Shown piece after piece: positions 26,167 to 34,478 of a stretch of DNA of 64,000 nt (position 1 is its first letter; every line of letters begins with the position of its first letter). This stretch comes from Pseudolabrys sp. (GTDB lineage Bacteria > Pseudomonadota > Alphaproteobacteria > Rhizobiales > Xanthobacteraceae): positions 25,953 to 89,952 of the forward strand of contig JAHCKG010000020.1 of the NCBI GenBank assembly GCA_026125895.1, read 5' to 3'. Made by a program: the position numbers and the translations under genes. A model generated the notes under the pieces. It saw nothing but the letters and a program-made list of their open reading frames with translations. It did no database searches and was not told the DNA's origin.

Positions 26167-27212
26167 TGGATCGGCTGCCGAGCACGGCGCCCCATCGGAT
26201 AGCATCTCTCGATTTGTTGAGAGGTGCCGCCGCCTTTGGCGTCGCTCTCGCACATTTCGTGTACGTCACCACCGGCAGCACAACCGCTGAGGCCCTATCA
26301 GCGATTTGCGTCGAACTCTTTTTTCCGCTGAGCGGTTTTGTCTTGGCCAGCCAGTTGCTGCTGGTGTCCAGGGATGCAAGCGCCATACGAGTTTTCTATC
26401 TGCGGCGCTGGCTGCGAACGCTTCCGCCATATCTCGTCGCCATGTCAGCGGCAGCCATTCTGTTCAACGGACACCCTATCGAATGGCTCGCGCACGCAAC
26501 GTTCACACAGAGCATTATCCCGGACATTAGAGATCGTTCGTTTTACGCCATTGCTTGGAGCCTGGCTGTTGAGGAATGGTTCTATCTGCTGATGCCGGTC
26601 ATCATGATTGCCGGCGCGCGAATTCGGGTAACCCCACTCACCGCTGCGCTTGCGGTTATCGCCATTGCCCAGATTGCTAAAGTCGTGGCCCCCGGCGACC
26701 ATATGCGCATTTTTACGCCATTACGCCTGGACGCGATTGCCGCGGGGTTTGTTGCCTACGTCCTGCTCGACCAGCTCCGGCCGCTGGCGAAGTACTTTTT
26801 GCCGATCTCGGCTGTCGGTCTCCTGGTCGCGACCTCGGAAATCATTTCTAACCCGGCCTCGCACGCGTGGCAGTTCATTTTCGTCGACCTGGCGACCGTC
26901 GCCGGCACTAGCGCGGTTATTCTTTTGTCACAACGCGATCTCTCGCAGCCCGCCGCAGCAGTCGCAGATTGGTTCGGGCGAATATCGTATCCAGTGTATT
27001 TATTTCACCTGCTGGTCCTCGCACTCCTCGGCCCCGACGTCGGTGTTTTCAAGTATGTCGTAGTGCTCACGCTTTTCTGCACGTCTTTTCATGTCTTATT
27101 TGAAATCCCGTTGCTGAAATCTCGCCCGGTATATCTGGTGAGCGAAGGGGCCGACTTATCGAGTCCTTCATCGCAACTCACAACGGAACCGCCGTCGCGC
27201 GCCCCGGAATGA
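26163..27212 (+). CDS. Acyltransferase-3 family membrane protein
   Basis: 349 residues with about ten membrane helices. The family start RIASLDLLRGAAAFGVALAHF carries the Arg and His of the catalytic region. WSLAVEEWFYLLMPVIM (about 133-149) has the conserved Glu, and FGRISYPVYLFHLLVLALL (about 285-303) is the C-terminal signature. Such proteins move acyl groups across the inner membrane to glycans or lipids. The ATG at 26163 overlaps the SGNH stop (ATGA) and has AGGTG upstream. With the SGNH protein and microprotein it forms a tight three-gene unit; no glycosyltransferase is adjacent. Confidence 0.88.
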   Translation: MMDRLPSTAPHRIASLDLLRGAAAFGVALAHFVYVTTGSTTAEALSAICVELFFPLSGFVLASQLLLVSRDASAIRVFYLRRWLRTLPPYLVAMSAAAILFNGHPIEWLAHATFTQSIIPDIRDRSFYAIAWSLAVEEWFYLLMPVIMIAGARIRVTPLTAALAVIAIAQIAKVVAPGDHMRIFTPLRLDAIAAGFVAYVLLDQLRPLAKYFLPISAVGLLVATSEIISNPASHAWQFIFVDLATVAGTSAVILLSQRDLSQPAAAVADWFGRISYPVYLFHLLVLALLGPDVGVFKYVVVLTLFCTSFHVLFEIPLLKSRPVYLVSEGADLSSPSSQLTTEPPSRAPE

Positions 27213-27365
27213 GACCCTAAAACGCCACATCCCTTTCGGGGCGGATATGGTGGGACCAAGGTCAGGGCCACCAGCCGCAACCTTCGGCGGCCGGGCTCTG
27301 AAAGGCATTCGCCCAATGATGCCCGGATGAAGTTATCACGTTAACGCCGGCGCACCGTCAGGCGC

Positions 27366-27896
27366 TCACCCGATCCGCTTCAGCCCCTTGGCGTATTCCT
27401 GCGAGCGCTTGACGTAATGGTTGGCGGCGCCGCTGATCATGGCGATCAGCCGCTCGTCCAGCGTGCGGATGGCGCGGGCCGGCGACCCGACGATCATCGA
27501 ATTGTCGGGGAAGCTCTTGCCTTCCGTCACCAGCGCGCCGGCGCCGACCAGACAGTTGTTGCCGATCTTGGCGCCGTTGAGCACGACGGCGTTCATGCCG
27601 ATCAGCGAATTGTCGCCGATGGTGCAGCCATGCAGCATGACCTGGTGGCCGATGACGCAATTCTTGCCGATGACCATCGGATAGCCGGGATCGGTGTGCA
27701 GGGTGCAGTTGTCCTGGATCTGCGAGCCCTCGCCGAGCTCGATCCATTCGTTGTCGCCGCGCAGCACGGCGCCGAACCAGACACTGGTCTGCCGCTTGAG
27801 ACGAATGCGGCCGATCAGCACCGCGGTCTCGGCCACCCAGTAATCGTCCGCGCCGGGAAATTCCGGGCCCTGTCCGTTGAGTTCGTAAATCGGCAT
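27366..27896 (-). CDS. Gamma-class carbonic anhydrase-like protein
   Basis: 176 residues of left-handed beta-helix repeats (hexapeptides such as IGKNCVIGHQVML and IGDNSLIGMNAVV). The three zinc histidines of the gamma-CA family are visible: NCTLHTDPG (about 67), VIGHQVML (about 84) and LHGCTIGD (about 89). A C-terminal helix, ANHYVKRSQEYAKGLKR, completes the trimer fold. The PaaY/YrdA subgroup often retains a metal site with weak or no measured activity. Start ATG 27896. Confidence 0.9.
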   Translation of the reverse strand: MPIYELNGQGPEFPGADDYWVAETAVLIGRIRLKRQTSVWFGAVLRGDNEWIELGEGSQIQDNCTLHTDPGYPMVIGKNCVIGHQVMLHGCTIGDNSLIGMNAVVLNGAKIGNNCLVGAGALVTEGKSFPDNSMIVGSPARAIRTLDERLIAMISGAANHYVKRSQEYAKGLKRIG

Positions 27897-28000
27897 GTCG
27901 CGCTCCCTGTTCGGAGCGCGAGTTAGCCCGCCGCGACCGGAAAATGGAAGAGCGCCGGCAAAGGATTTCGCGTTCGCGCTGCCGGAACGCGCAGGGCCCG

Positions 28001-28327
28001 CTAGACGACGCCGCAGGCGCGCAGGCTCATGACCAGCACCTGGCCCGACATCAGGCTCCAGAAGCCGGCGATCATGGTGGCGAAGAACACGAACTGGAAA
28101 CGGCGGCCCTCTTGGCGCGCGCCCAGAAGCGTGTTGCGCATGATCAGGAAGGGCGCGGCGACGATGAGCAGCGGCACGGCGGCGAACGCGCCGACGCTGG
28201 GGCCGGTGGTCAACAGCGCGAAACTCGGCATCCGGCTGGTGACGAGCTGGTAGGCCGAGCTCAACAGCCCCGCCATGGCGAAGCCGAACGCGAGCACGAT
28301 CAACATCTGCAGCGAATGCGCACTCAT
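28001..28327 (-). CDS. Small integral membrane protein, Rhizobiales type
   Basis: 108 residues with four predicted membrane segments: MLIVLAFGFAMAGLLSSAYQLV (about 8-29), VGAFAAVPLLIVAAPFLIM (about 45-63), FVFFATMIAGFWSLMSG (about 79-95) and a shorter terminal one. The loop RNTLLGARQEGRRFQ is basic and presumably cytoplasmic. I believe this is the DUF6949 group, without certainty. No function can be assigned. ATG 28327. Confidence 0.6.
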   Translation of the reverse strand: MSAHSLQMLIVLAFGFAMAGLLSSAYQLVTSRMPSFALLTTGPSVGAFAAVPLLIVAAPFLIMRNTLLGARQEGRRFQFVFFATMIAGFWSLMSGQVLVMSLRACGVV

Positions 28328-28489
28328 GAGGGCCTCAACGCATGACCGGACGGCAAGTAACCCGTTGCGCCGCGGTCGCGCCAGCCAATCCTTAACGGAT
28401 GGTTAACCACTTTCACGGATCGTTAACGAAGGCGTGGCAGTGGAAGGAATTGAGCCCGTTCGCCGCCGAAATCCCGCCGAGACCTGCCC

Positions 28490-29215
28490 ATGGCCACCAT
28501 CGCGCATCATCCCGCTTCGCGCCGCCACGGCCGCCGGCGCCGCGGCCATGCCGGGCCGCTGGTCGCGCCGGTCATCGTCTTTGCGGCGGTGTGCATCGCC
28601 GCCGCCGTCTATGTCGCCTATGTGCTGTGGCCGCGCTGGCCGGACGCGCCGGTCGCGACCGATGCGCCGTCGATGCCGATCACGGTCGGCGGCACGGTGT
28701 TCAACATCGAGCCCGCCGCCATCCGCATTCCGAGCGAGCGTCACGCCGGCTCGCAGAGCCGCGTCGACGTCGCCTATCTGTGGCCGTCGCTGATGCCGCC
28801 CGATCCGTCGCTCAAGGTCATTGACGGTCAGCCGGTCAATCCCAACGAGCGGCTGTTCGCGCTGATCCTGGTCGATGACGGCGCCCTGCCCGTTGCCGAG
28901 CGTGTGCGCTCGATCTATCCGCGCTATCTGGCGAGGGCGCCGGAGGCCGATGCGCCGGAAGGCCTGGTGGTGCATCCGTTCCGCGGCGATACGCCTTATG
29001 CCGGCGAAGACCTGGTGTTCGAGCGCGCCGCGCCGGATCGCTTCGTGGCGCGCTGCTCGCGTCACGGCATCGGCAATTCCGGCATCTGTCTCATGGAGAA
29101 GCGCGTTGGCGCCGCCGACGTGACGTTCCGCTTTCCGCGCGAATGGCTGGGCGACTGGCGCTCCGTCGCCGCCGGCATCGACAAGCTGATCGCGCGCTGG
29201 CGGCCGAACGGCTGA
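28490..29215 (+). CDS. Membrane-anchored protein of unknown function
   Basis: 241 residues. A very basic N-terminus (HHPASRRHGRRRRGH) precedes a single helix, VAPVIVFAAVCIAAAVYVAYVLW (about 25-47), so the remaining 190 residues should be periplasmic. That part contains ITVGGTVFNIEPAAIRIPSERH, SRVDVAYLWPSLMPPDP and RCSRHGIGNSGICLMEKR with two cysteines. It resembles uncharacterised proteins of Bradyrhizobium relatives. Convergent with the DUF3126 gene, with stop codons 3 nt apart. Confidence 0.6.
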   Translation: MATIAHHPASRRHGRRRRGHAGPLVAPVIVFAAVCIAAAVYVAYVLWPRWPDAPVATDAPSMPITVGGTVFNIEPAAIRIPSERHAGSQSRVDVAYLWPSLMPPDPSLKVIDGQPVNPNERLFALILVDDGALPVAERVRSIYPRYLARAPEADAPEGLVVHPFRGDTPYAGEDLVFERAAPDRFVARCSRHGIGNSGICLMEKRVGAADVTFRFPREWLGDWRSVAAGIDKLIARWRPNG

Positions 29216-29218
29216 GGA

Positions 29219-29638
29219 TTACTCGCCGGTATCTTCGAGATCGAAATCGAGGATCGGCAGTTCGAAGATGTACGACTTGCGGCCGCGTTCCGCCTCGAGG
29301 AACAGGACGCCGAGGAAGTCGTCGCCGATATAGACCTCGAGCGAGTCCATCTTCTTCGGCCGCGTCACGACGCGGATCTTGTCGTTGTCGAACTTCTTGC
29401 GCAGGTAGGCATTCAGCGTCGGCACCGGCTGCATCGCCGGATCGTTCGACACCTGAATGACCATGCGGAAGTTGTACGACTTCTCGCCCTCGTCCTCGTC
29501 GGACGTGAGTTCGCCGAGATCGTCCTCACCGGCAAAGACTTCGGCCATGTCGTCGGACTTCGGCACGACGCGAATGGTCTGATTGCCGAAGATCTTCTTC
29601 AGATAGGCGTCGAGTTTCGAAACTTCCTGGACGTCCAC
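29219..29638 (-). CDS. Duplicated DUF3126 protein
   Basis: 139 residues formed of two related halves. Half 1 (about 6-60) has LDAYLKKIFGNQTIRVV, AEVFAGEDDLGEL and GEKSYNFRMVI. Half 2 (about 72-135) has LNAYLRKKFDNDKIRVV, LEVYIGDDFLGVL and GRKSYIFELPILDFDLED. The second half is the typical DUF3126 protein of Alphaproteobacteria, which is normally a single copy of about 70 residues. The start GTG at 29638 has GGGAG 7 nt upstream; TTG 29656 is the alternative. It is downstream of cysE on the same strand. Function unknown. Confidence 0.8.
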   Translation of the reverse strand: MDVQEVSKLDAYLKKIFGNQTIRVVPKSDDMAEVFAGEDDLGELTSDEDEGEKSYNFRMVIQVSNDPAMQPVPTLNAYLRKKFDNDKIRVVTRPKKMDSLEVYIGDDFLGVLFLEAERGRKSYIFELPILDFDLEDTGE

Positions 29639-29726
29639 CGGAGCGCTCCCTGACAAATCGGCGAAAAGGGTGTCCGGGCTAGTTGCCCGATTGGACGCTG
29701 CAAAGCAACCCGTCAGGGCTCTCCTT

Positions 29727-30554
29727 TTAGCCGTCGAGGAGAATACCGGACAGCATCTGGTCCATCGACCGCGATGGCTCGGAGCAGCCGGCCTCGCCGA
29801 CCACCTTGGCGGGAACGCCGGCCACCGTGACGTTGTTCGGCACGGGCTTGATGACCACCGAACCGGCGGCGACGCGGGCGCAGCGGCCGACTTCGATGTT
29901 GCCGAGAATGCTGGCGCCGGCGCCGATCATCACGCCCTGGCGGATCTTCGGGTGCCGGTCTTCGTGTTCCTTGCCGGTGCCGCCGAGCGTGACGCCATGC
30001 AGGATGGAAACGTTGTCTTCGATCACCGCGGTCTCGCCGACGACGAGGCCGGTGGCGTGGTCGAGGAAGATGCCGCGACCGATCTTCGCCGCCGGATTGA
30101 TGTCGCACTGGAACGCCGCCGACGAGCGGCTCTGCAGGTAGAGCGCGAAATCCTTGCGGCCCTTGCCGAGCAGCCAGTGCGCCAGACGATAGGTCTGGAT
30201 GGCGTGGAAGCCCTTGAAATACAGAACCGGCTCAATGAGCCGGTTGGCGGCCGGATCGCGATCGATGGTGGCGACGATGTCGGCGCGGAAATCCTCGCCC
30301 ATCGACGGCTGGTCGCTGATGGCGTCGCTGAAGGCCTGGCGGATCAGGTCGCTCGACACGTCGGCATGCTCGAGCCGCTGGCTGACGCGATGCGCCACCG
30401 CGGTTTCCAGCGTGTCGTGATGCAGGATGGTCTCGTAGATGAAGCTCGCGAGCTCAGGCTCGCGGCGCACGATGTCTTCGGCTTCGGTGCGGATGCGGGT
30501 CCAGACGGGATCGACGGTGTTCAGGGCTTTCGCCCGGGTCTGATGCAGCGCCAT
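29727..30554 (-). CDS. cysE: Serine O-acetyltransferase
   Basis: 275 residues; makes O-acetylserine from serine and acetyl-CoA for cysteine synthesis. N-terminal helical SATase domain (PVWTRIRTEAEDIVRREPEL) and catalytic beta-helix with DINPAAKIGRGIFLDHATGLVVGE (about 150-173), SILHGVTLGGTGKEHEDRHPKI and ILGNIEVGRCARVAAGSVV. The short C-terminal tail, ending SGILLDG, resembles the isoleucine-terminated tail that inserts in the cysteine synthase active site, although the last residues differ. ATG 30554. Confidence 0.94.
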   Translation of the reverse strand: MALHQTRAKALNTVDPVWTRIRTEAEDIVRREPELASFIYETILHHDTLETAVAHRVSQRLEHADVSSDLIRQAFSDAISDQPSMGEDFRADIVATIDRDPAANRLIEPVLYFKGFHAIQTYRLAHWLLGKGRKDFALYLQSRSSAAFQCDINPAAKIGRGIFLDHATGLVVGETAVIEDNVSILHGVTLGGTGKEHEDRHPKIRQGVMIGAGASILGNIEVGRCARVAAGSVVIKPVPNNVTVAGVPAKVVGEAGCSEPSRSMDQMLSGILLDG

Positions 30555-30671
30555 AGAATATTATTCTCCGAATGCCTCTCAACCCCTCACATAATCCTTA
30601 GCACAAATGCTGCCAGAGGACACGCGAAGAACAGCTAGGCTTTTTTGCGGGAGCGGCGGCGCCCCCCTGAA

Positions 30672-31424
30672 TCACGGGCGCTGGTTAAGGAAATCCAGCA
30701 CGCCGGCTTTATAAACCCGGTCCCCGACCGCCAGCATGTGGTCGCGGTCCGGGATATCGAGGGCCTGCGCGCCTGGGATCAGTGCCGCGAGGTCATGCGC
30801 CGAGCCGGCGACGTCGTCCTTGGTGCCGATGGCGATCAGCACCGGTGGCTTGAGTGAGGAGAACTCCTCGCGGCTCATGACCTGGCGGGAGCCGCGGATG
30901 CAGGCAGCAAGCGCGCGCAGATCGGACTTGGTCTGATCGGCGAAGGCGCGGAAGACGCGGCCCTGTTTGTCGGTGACATCGGCGAGCGACGGCGCCTCCA
31001 GCGCATCGGCGATCGTCGTCGGCAGGCCGACGCCGTCGATCAGATGCATGCCGAGGCCGCCGAGGATCGCCGAGCGCACGCGCTCCGGATGCTTGAGCGC
31101 GAGGAAAGCGGTGATGCGCGCGCCCATCGAATAGCCCATGACATCGGCGCGCTGAATGCCGAGATGATCCATCAGCGCGCGCACATCGTCGGCCATCTTG
31201 CTGGTGTCGTAATCGGCCGGGTCGTAGAGTTTGGCGGAGGCGCCATGGCCGCGATCGTCAAGCGCGATGACGCGATAGCCGGCGCGCGTCAGCGTCGTGA
31301 ACCACGACGGATTGACCCAGTTGATTTCCTTGGTGGAGGCAAAGCCGTGCACCAGGATGATCGGATCGCCCTCACCCTGATCGAGATAGGCGATTTCGAC
31401 ATTGCCGTTTTTGAAGCTGGGCAT
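30672..31424 (-). CDS. Alpha/beta hydrolase
   Basis: 250 residues with a complete alpha/beta hydrolase triad: oxyanion HGFASTKEINW after IILVHG (about 22-27), nucleophile elbow DVMGYSMGARIT (about 92-103), Asp in VLIAIGTKDDVAG (about 202) and His in DIPDRDHMLAVGD (about 232). Length and motifs fit small esterase or lactone-hydrolase types; substrate unknown. ATG 31424 excludes the palindromic repeat upstream that a longer reading would translate. Confidence 0.9.
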   Translation of the reverse strand: MPSFKNGNVEIAYLDQGEGDPIILVHGFASTKEINWVNPSWFTTLTRAGYRVIALDDRGHGASAKLYDPADYDTSKMADDVRALMDHLGIQRADVMGYSMGARITAFLALKHPERVRSAILGGLGMHLIDGVGLPTTIADALEAPSLADVTDKQGRVFRAFADQTKSDLRALAACIRGSRQVMSREEFSSLKPPVLIAIGTKDDVAGSAHDLAALIPGAQALDIPDRDHMLAVGDRVYKAGVLDFLNQRP

Positions 31425-31448
31425 TGCTAAACCTTTCAGCACACTCAT

Positions 31449-31530
31449 CGTCATGCCCGGGCTTGTCCCGGGCATCTACGCCTTGCTGCGGGCAAAGACG
31501 TGGATGGCCGGAACTAGTCCGGCCATGACG
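31449..31530. repeat. Pair of palindromic repeats
   Basis: CGTCATGCCCGGGCTTGTCCCGGGCATC at 31449-31476 and GGATGGCCGGAACTAGTCCGGCCATGACG at 31502-31530 form two hairpins facing each other. They belong to the intergenic repeat type common in Bradyrhizobium genomes. They lie between two leftward genes and code for nothing. Confidence 0.85.
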
Positions 31531-31572
31531 TTGCAATAAACCGCTCTATCGGCCGAGGCAAATGCCCTAACC

Positions 31573-32727
31573 TCACGCCGGAAACGTCGCCGCCGCCTCG
31601 CGGTCCATGCGCCGCCGCTTGCGCCAGCGGAAATAACGCCGCGCGCCGCGCTCGGTCATGCTCTTGAGCGAGGCGACGAACATGAGAAGCGTGAACAGCG
31701 CCGACACCATCCAACTCGTCAGGTTGAAGGTGGCGAGTGACAGCGCGATGGCGCCGCGGCCCGCCGTCTTGAGAATGGCGCGGGTGCGGCTGCCGGATTT
31801 CTCGGCGAGCTTGGCGACGCGCGCCATCTCGGCCGGGCTTTCGGCAATCTTCAAGCCGTCGAGCGCGGCGCGCGTGCCGGCCTTGCCCTGGACGCGGCCG
31901 ATGTCGCGGCCGAGATCGAGAAGGCCGCCGGCGCGCTCGAGCTTGACCGCGTCGCGCGCGGCGCGCGCCGCGACCTGCGGCTCGGTGATCGAGAAGCTGC
32001 TTGCGGCGCGGCGCAGCGCCGGGCCATCGACCACGCCGCGCAGCATGCGCGAGACGCGCGCGATCATTCCGGCGCTCAATCGCTCGGTCTTGCGCGCGAC
32101 CTTGGCCACCGTCAGGCCGACACGCACCGGCGCCGTGGCGCCCATCGTGGCGTAGGTGCCGGCAGTAATGGCAAGGCCGACACAGGCGAGGCCGAGGATC
32201 AGTTCGTCGGCCTCCTGCCCGGTCGCCAGCCGCGAGCCTTCGCGCACCGCGTCGCGGATGTCGCCGAACACGAAAAGATCGCCGAGTGCGGTGCCGGCGA
32301 AACCGGCCATGTCGTCGGGCTCGCCGGTGACGAGGCCGTAGGCAAAGCTCTGCGCCGCGTGCGTCGCCGTGGCATCCTCGGCGACGGCGGCCTTGGTCTT
32401 GTCGATCAGCGCCTGATCGACCGCGACCTTCCGCTCGGCGGCGAGATCGACAAAGCTCTGGGCGAGGTCCGAGTCCTTGGCCGCCAGCGCCGCCTCGATC
32501 TCGCGGGTGGCCACCGTGCTGTTGAAGCTCTGGTCGAGCGCGCGGTCGGCGATCGCCGCCGGGTCGTCCTCGATGGCGAACAGGTGGCCGGCCTCGAAGC
32601 CGCGCGGCACGGCGATGGCGGCGCCGATCGCCAGCAGCGCGGCAAGCAGCAGCACCGGCGCCAGCCGATGCTGGCGCGCGACGCGCAGCTGTACCCGTTC
32701 GGGAGCGAATCCTTCGGCGTCGCGCAT
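31573..32727 (-). CDS. Multi-spanning membrane protein of unknown function
   Basis: 384 residues. One helix near the N-terminus (LAPVLLLAALLAIGAAIAVP, about 22-41), a long helical middle rich in Ala and charged residues, a hydrophobic pair around ELILGLACVGLAITAGTYATMGA (about 179-201) and a C-terminal helix pair, AIALSLATFNLTSWMVSALFTLLMFVASL (about 325-353), ending in a basic tail RYFRWRKRRR. No family recognised. ATG 32727. The overlapping open frame 31514-32755 is rejected as arginine-rich shadow sequence. Confidence 0.6.
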   Translation of the reverse strand: MRDAEGFAPERVQLRVARQHRLAPVLLLAALLAIGAAIAVPRGFEAGHLFAIEDDPAAIADRALDQSFNSTVATREIEAALAAKDSDLAQSFVDLAAERKVAVDQALIDKTKAAVAEDATATHAAQSFAYGLVTGEPDDMAGFAGTALGDLFVFGDIRDAVREGSRLATGQEADELILGLACVGLAITAGTYATMGATAPVRVGLTVAKVARKTERLSAGMIARVSRMLRGVVDGPALRRAASSFSITEPQVAARAARDAVKLERAGGLLDLGRDIGRVQGKAGTRAALDGLKIAESPAEMARVAKLAEKSGSRTRAILKTAGRGAIALSLATFNLTSWMVSALFTLLMFVASLKSMTERGARRYFRWRKRRRMDREAAATFPA

Positions 32728-32945
32728 GCGTCCTGCTCGCCTCCTCGGCGGTCACGCGCCCGCCTGGGGATAACGGCCGCGCAGTCCCGCGCGCGGCCCT
32801 TCGACAAGGGAAAAACTCAGCCGAATCAACGCGGTTCCGGCGATTCTCCGGCCAAGACTAACGAATGATGAGCGCTAGATATATGGCGAGCCTGTCGCTA
32901 TGGTGCCCGGCAAATCGGTGTCATCAGACGAAGGCAGAAGCGGCC

Positions 32946-33191
32946 ATGGCGGAACACGTCGTCCCCCATTTCCAGAACGATCCGGGCGTGCCGGTCATTG
33001 AGATCGGCGCCAAGGAGTTCATGTGCGTCGGCGCGACGCCGCCCTATGACCATCCGCACATTTTCTGCGACATGGGCGACGAGAACGAGATCATCTGTAG
33101 CTATTGCTCGACCCTCTACCGTTTCAACGCGACACTCGATCCGCACGCCGCCATCCCCGCGGAATGCGCCTATCGGCTGGCCGCGGCCTAA
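32946..33191 (+). CDS. CHCC zinc-finger protein (NDUFS6-like)
   Basis: 81 residues. The CHCC-type zinc finger is complete: EFMCVGATPPYDHPHIFCDM followed by IICSYCSTLYRF supplies C, H, C, C ligands. Alphaproteobacterial versions are the bacterial relatives of the mitochondrial complex I accessory subunit NDUFS6. Whether it associates with NADH dehydrogenase in bacteria is inference. ATG 32946 gives MAEHVVPHFQND. It lies 15 nt before the FAD monooxygenase start, so the two are co-transcribed. Confidence 0.88.
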   Translation: MAEHVVPHFQNDPGVPVIEIGAKEFMCVGATPPYDHPHIFCDMGDENEIICSYCSTLYRFNATLDPHAAIPAECAYRLAAA

Positions 33192-33206
33192 GGCCGGGGC
33201 CGCACC

Positions 33207-34400
33207 TTGGCGCCCTCGCGTCACGTTATTGTCGCAGGTGCCGGGATTGCCGGGCTTTCCGCGGCCATGACCCTCTCCCGCGCCGGCTTCCGCGCCAGCG
33301 TCCTCGAGCAATCGCCCAAGCTGGAAGAGACCGGCGCCGGCCTGCAGCTCTCTCCCAACGCCACGCGCATCTTGTTCGAACTCGGCTTGCGCGACCGGCT
33401 CGAACCTTTCGCCGTCAAGCCGCAGATGATCCGCGTCATGTCCGGCGGCTCGGCCCGCGAGATCACACGCATTCCGCTCGGCGATATCGCCGAGCGCCGC
33501 TACGGCGCGCCTTTCTGGGTCATGCATCGCGGCGATTTGCAGGCCGCGCTGGCCGACGCCGCGGCCGACATGATCGACATCGAAATCAAGCTCGGCCACC
33601 GCTTCGATGACTTCGCCACGCATTCGAACGGCATCACCGTGCAGGCCTATCGCGGCAAGCAGGTGGTCGATGAGCGCGGCGCGGTGCTGATTGGCGCCGA
33701 CGGCATCTGGTCCGCGGTCGGCGAGCGATGGCGTGCGCAGCGCAAGCCGACCTTCTCGCATCGCACCGCCTGGCGGGCGCTCATCCCCGCCGACGCAGCG
33801 CCGGAGCCGATCCGCGCGCCGGTCGTGCACCTGTTCCTCGGTCTCGACGCGCATCTGGTCGCCTATCCGGTCAAAGCCGGCAAGCTCATCAACATCGTCG
33901 GCATCGTGCACGACGACTGGAACCAGGCCGGCTGGAACGCGCCGGGCAGCCGCGACGAAATTCTCCGCCACTTCGCGCCCTTCACCTGGAGCGAGGCGGT
34001 GCGCGATCTCATCCGCATTCCCGACCGCTGGCTCAAATGGGCGCTGCTCGACCGCGCGACGCCGTTCTCCGGCGGCAGCGGCCCGGTGACGTTGATCGGC
34101 GATGCCGCGCATCCGATGCTGCCGTTCCTCGCTCAGGGCGCAGGTATGGCGATCGAGGACGCCGCCGTGCTCGCCGACAAACTCAAGGCGCACGGCGACG
34201 ATCCCGAACGCGGCCTGCGCGCCTATGAGAAGGTTCGCCGGGCCCGCACCGCGCGCGCGCAGGCGACCGCGCGAAAGCAAGGCTCGATCTACGGCCGCAC
34301 CGGCCCGGAAGCCGCGGCACGAAACTTCGTCATGCGCATGATGGGCGGCGAAAGGCTGCTCAAGCGCTACGATTGGGTCTATAACTGGCGGCGCAGTTGA
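33207..34400 (+). CDS. FAD-dependent aromatic-ring monooxygenase
   Basis: 397 residues of the PHBH/salicylate hydroxylase group. N-terminal FAD Rossmann motif VIVAGAGIAGLSAAMTLSRAG (about 8-28), the DG motif VLIGADGIWSAV (about 161-172) and the GD motif PVTLIGDAAHPMLPFLAQGA (about 294-313) are all present. It would hydroxylate an aromatic or related substrate using NAD(P)H and oxygen. The start is TTG at 33207, 15 nt after the zinc-finger gene. Substrate cannot be deduced; no catabolic cluster surrounds it. Confidence 0.9.
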   Translation: MAPSRHVIVAGAGIAGLSAAMTLSRAGFRASVLEQSPKLEETGAGLQLSPNATRILFELGLRDRLEPFAVKPQMIRVMSGGSAREITRIPLGDIAERRYGAPFWVMHRGDLQAALADAAADMIDIEIKLGHRFDDFATHSNGITVQAYRGKQVVDERGAVLIGADGIWSAVGERWRAQRKPTFSHRTAWRALIPADAAPEPIRAPVVHLFLGLDAHLVAYPVKAGKLINIVGIVHDDWNQAGWNAPGSRDEILRHFAPFTWSEAVRDLIRIPDRWLKWALLDRATPFSGGSGPVTLIGDAAHPMLPFLAQGAGMAIEDAAVLADKLKAHGDDPERGLRAYEKVRRARTARAQATARKQGSIYGRTGPEAAARNFVMRMMGGERLLKRYDWVYNWRRS

Positions 34401-34478
34401 TGAAGCCAGCGCCCGATTGAAGAGGCGCGGAGTCGCATGGCCGGTCGGATCATGCGCCAAAAAGTACCGGGAGGATTC

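Noticed and set aside
27089-27316. 75-codon leftward frame after the acyltransferase-3 gene
   Set aside because: It overlaps the end of the acyltransferase gene on the other strand and has no recognised pattern.
31514-32755. 413-codon leftward frame overlapping the membrane protein 31573-32727
   Set aside because: Composition is Arg/Gly/Ala-rich without hydrophobic helices. The other frame gives a protein with clear membrane segments and an ATG start.
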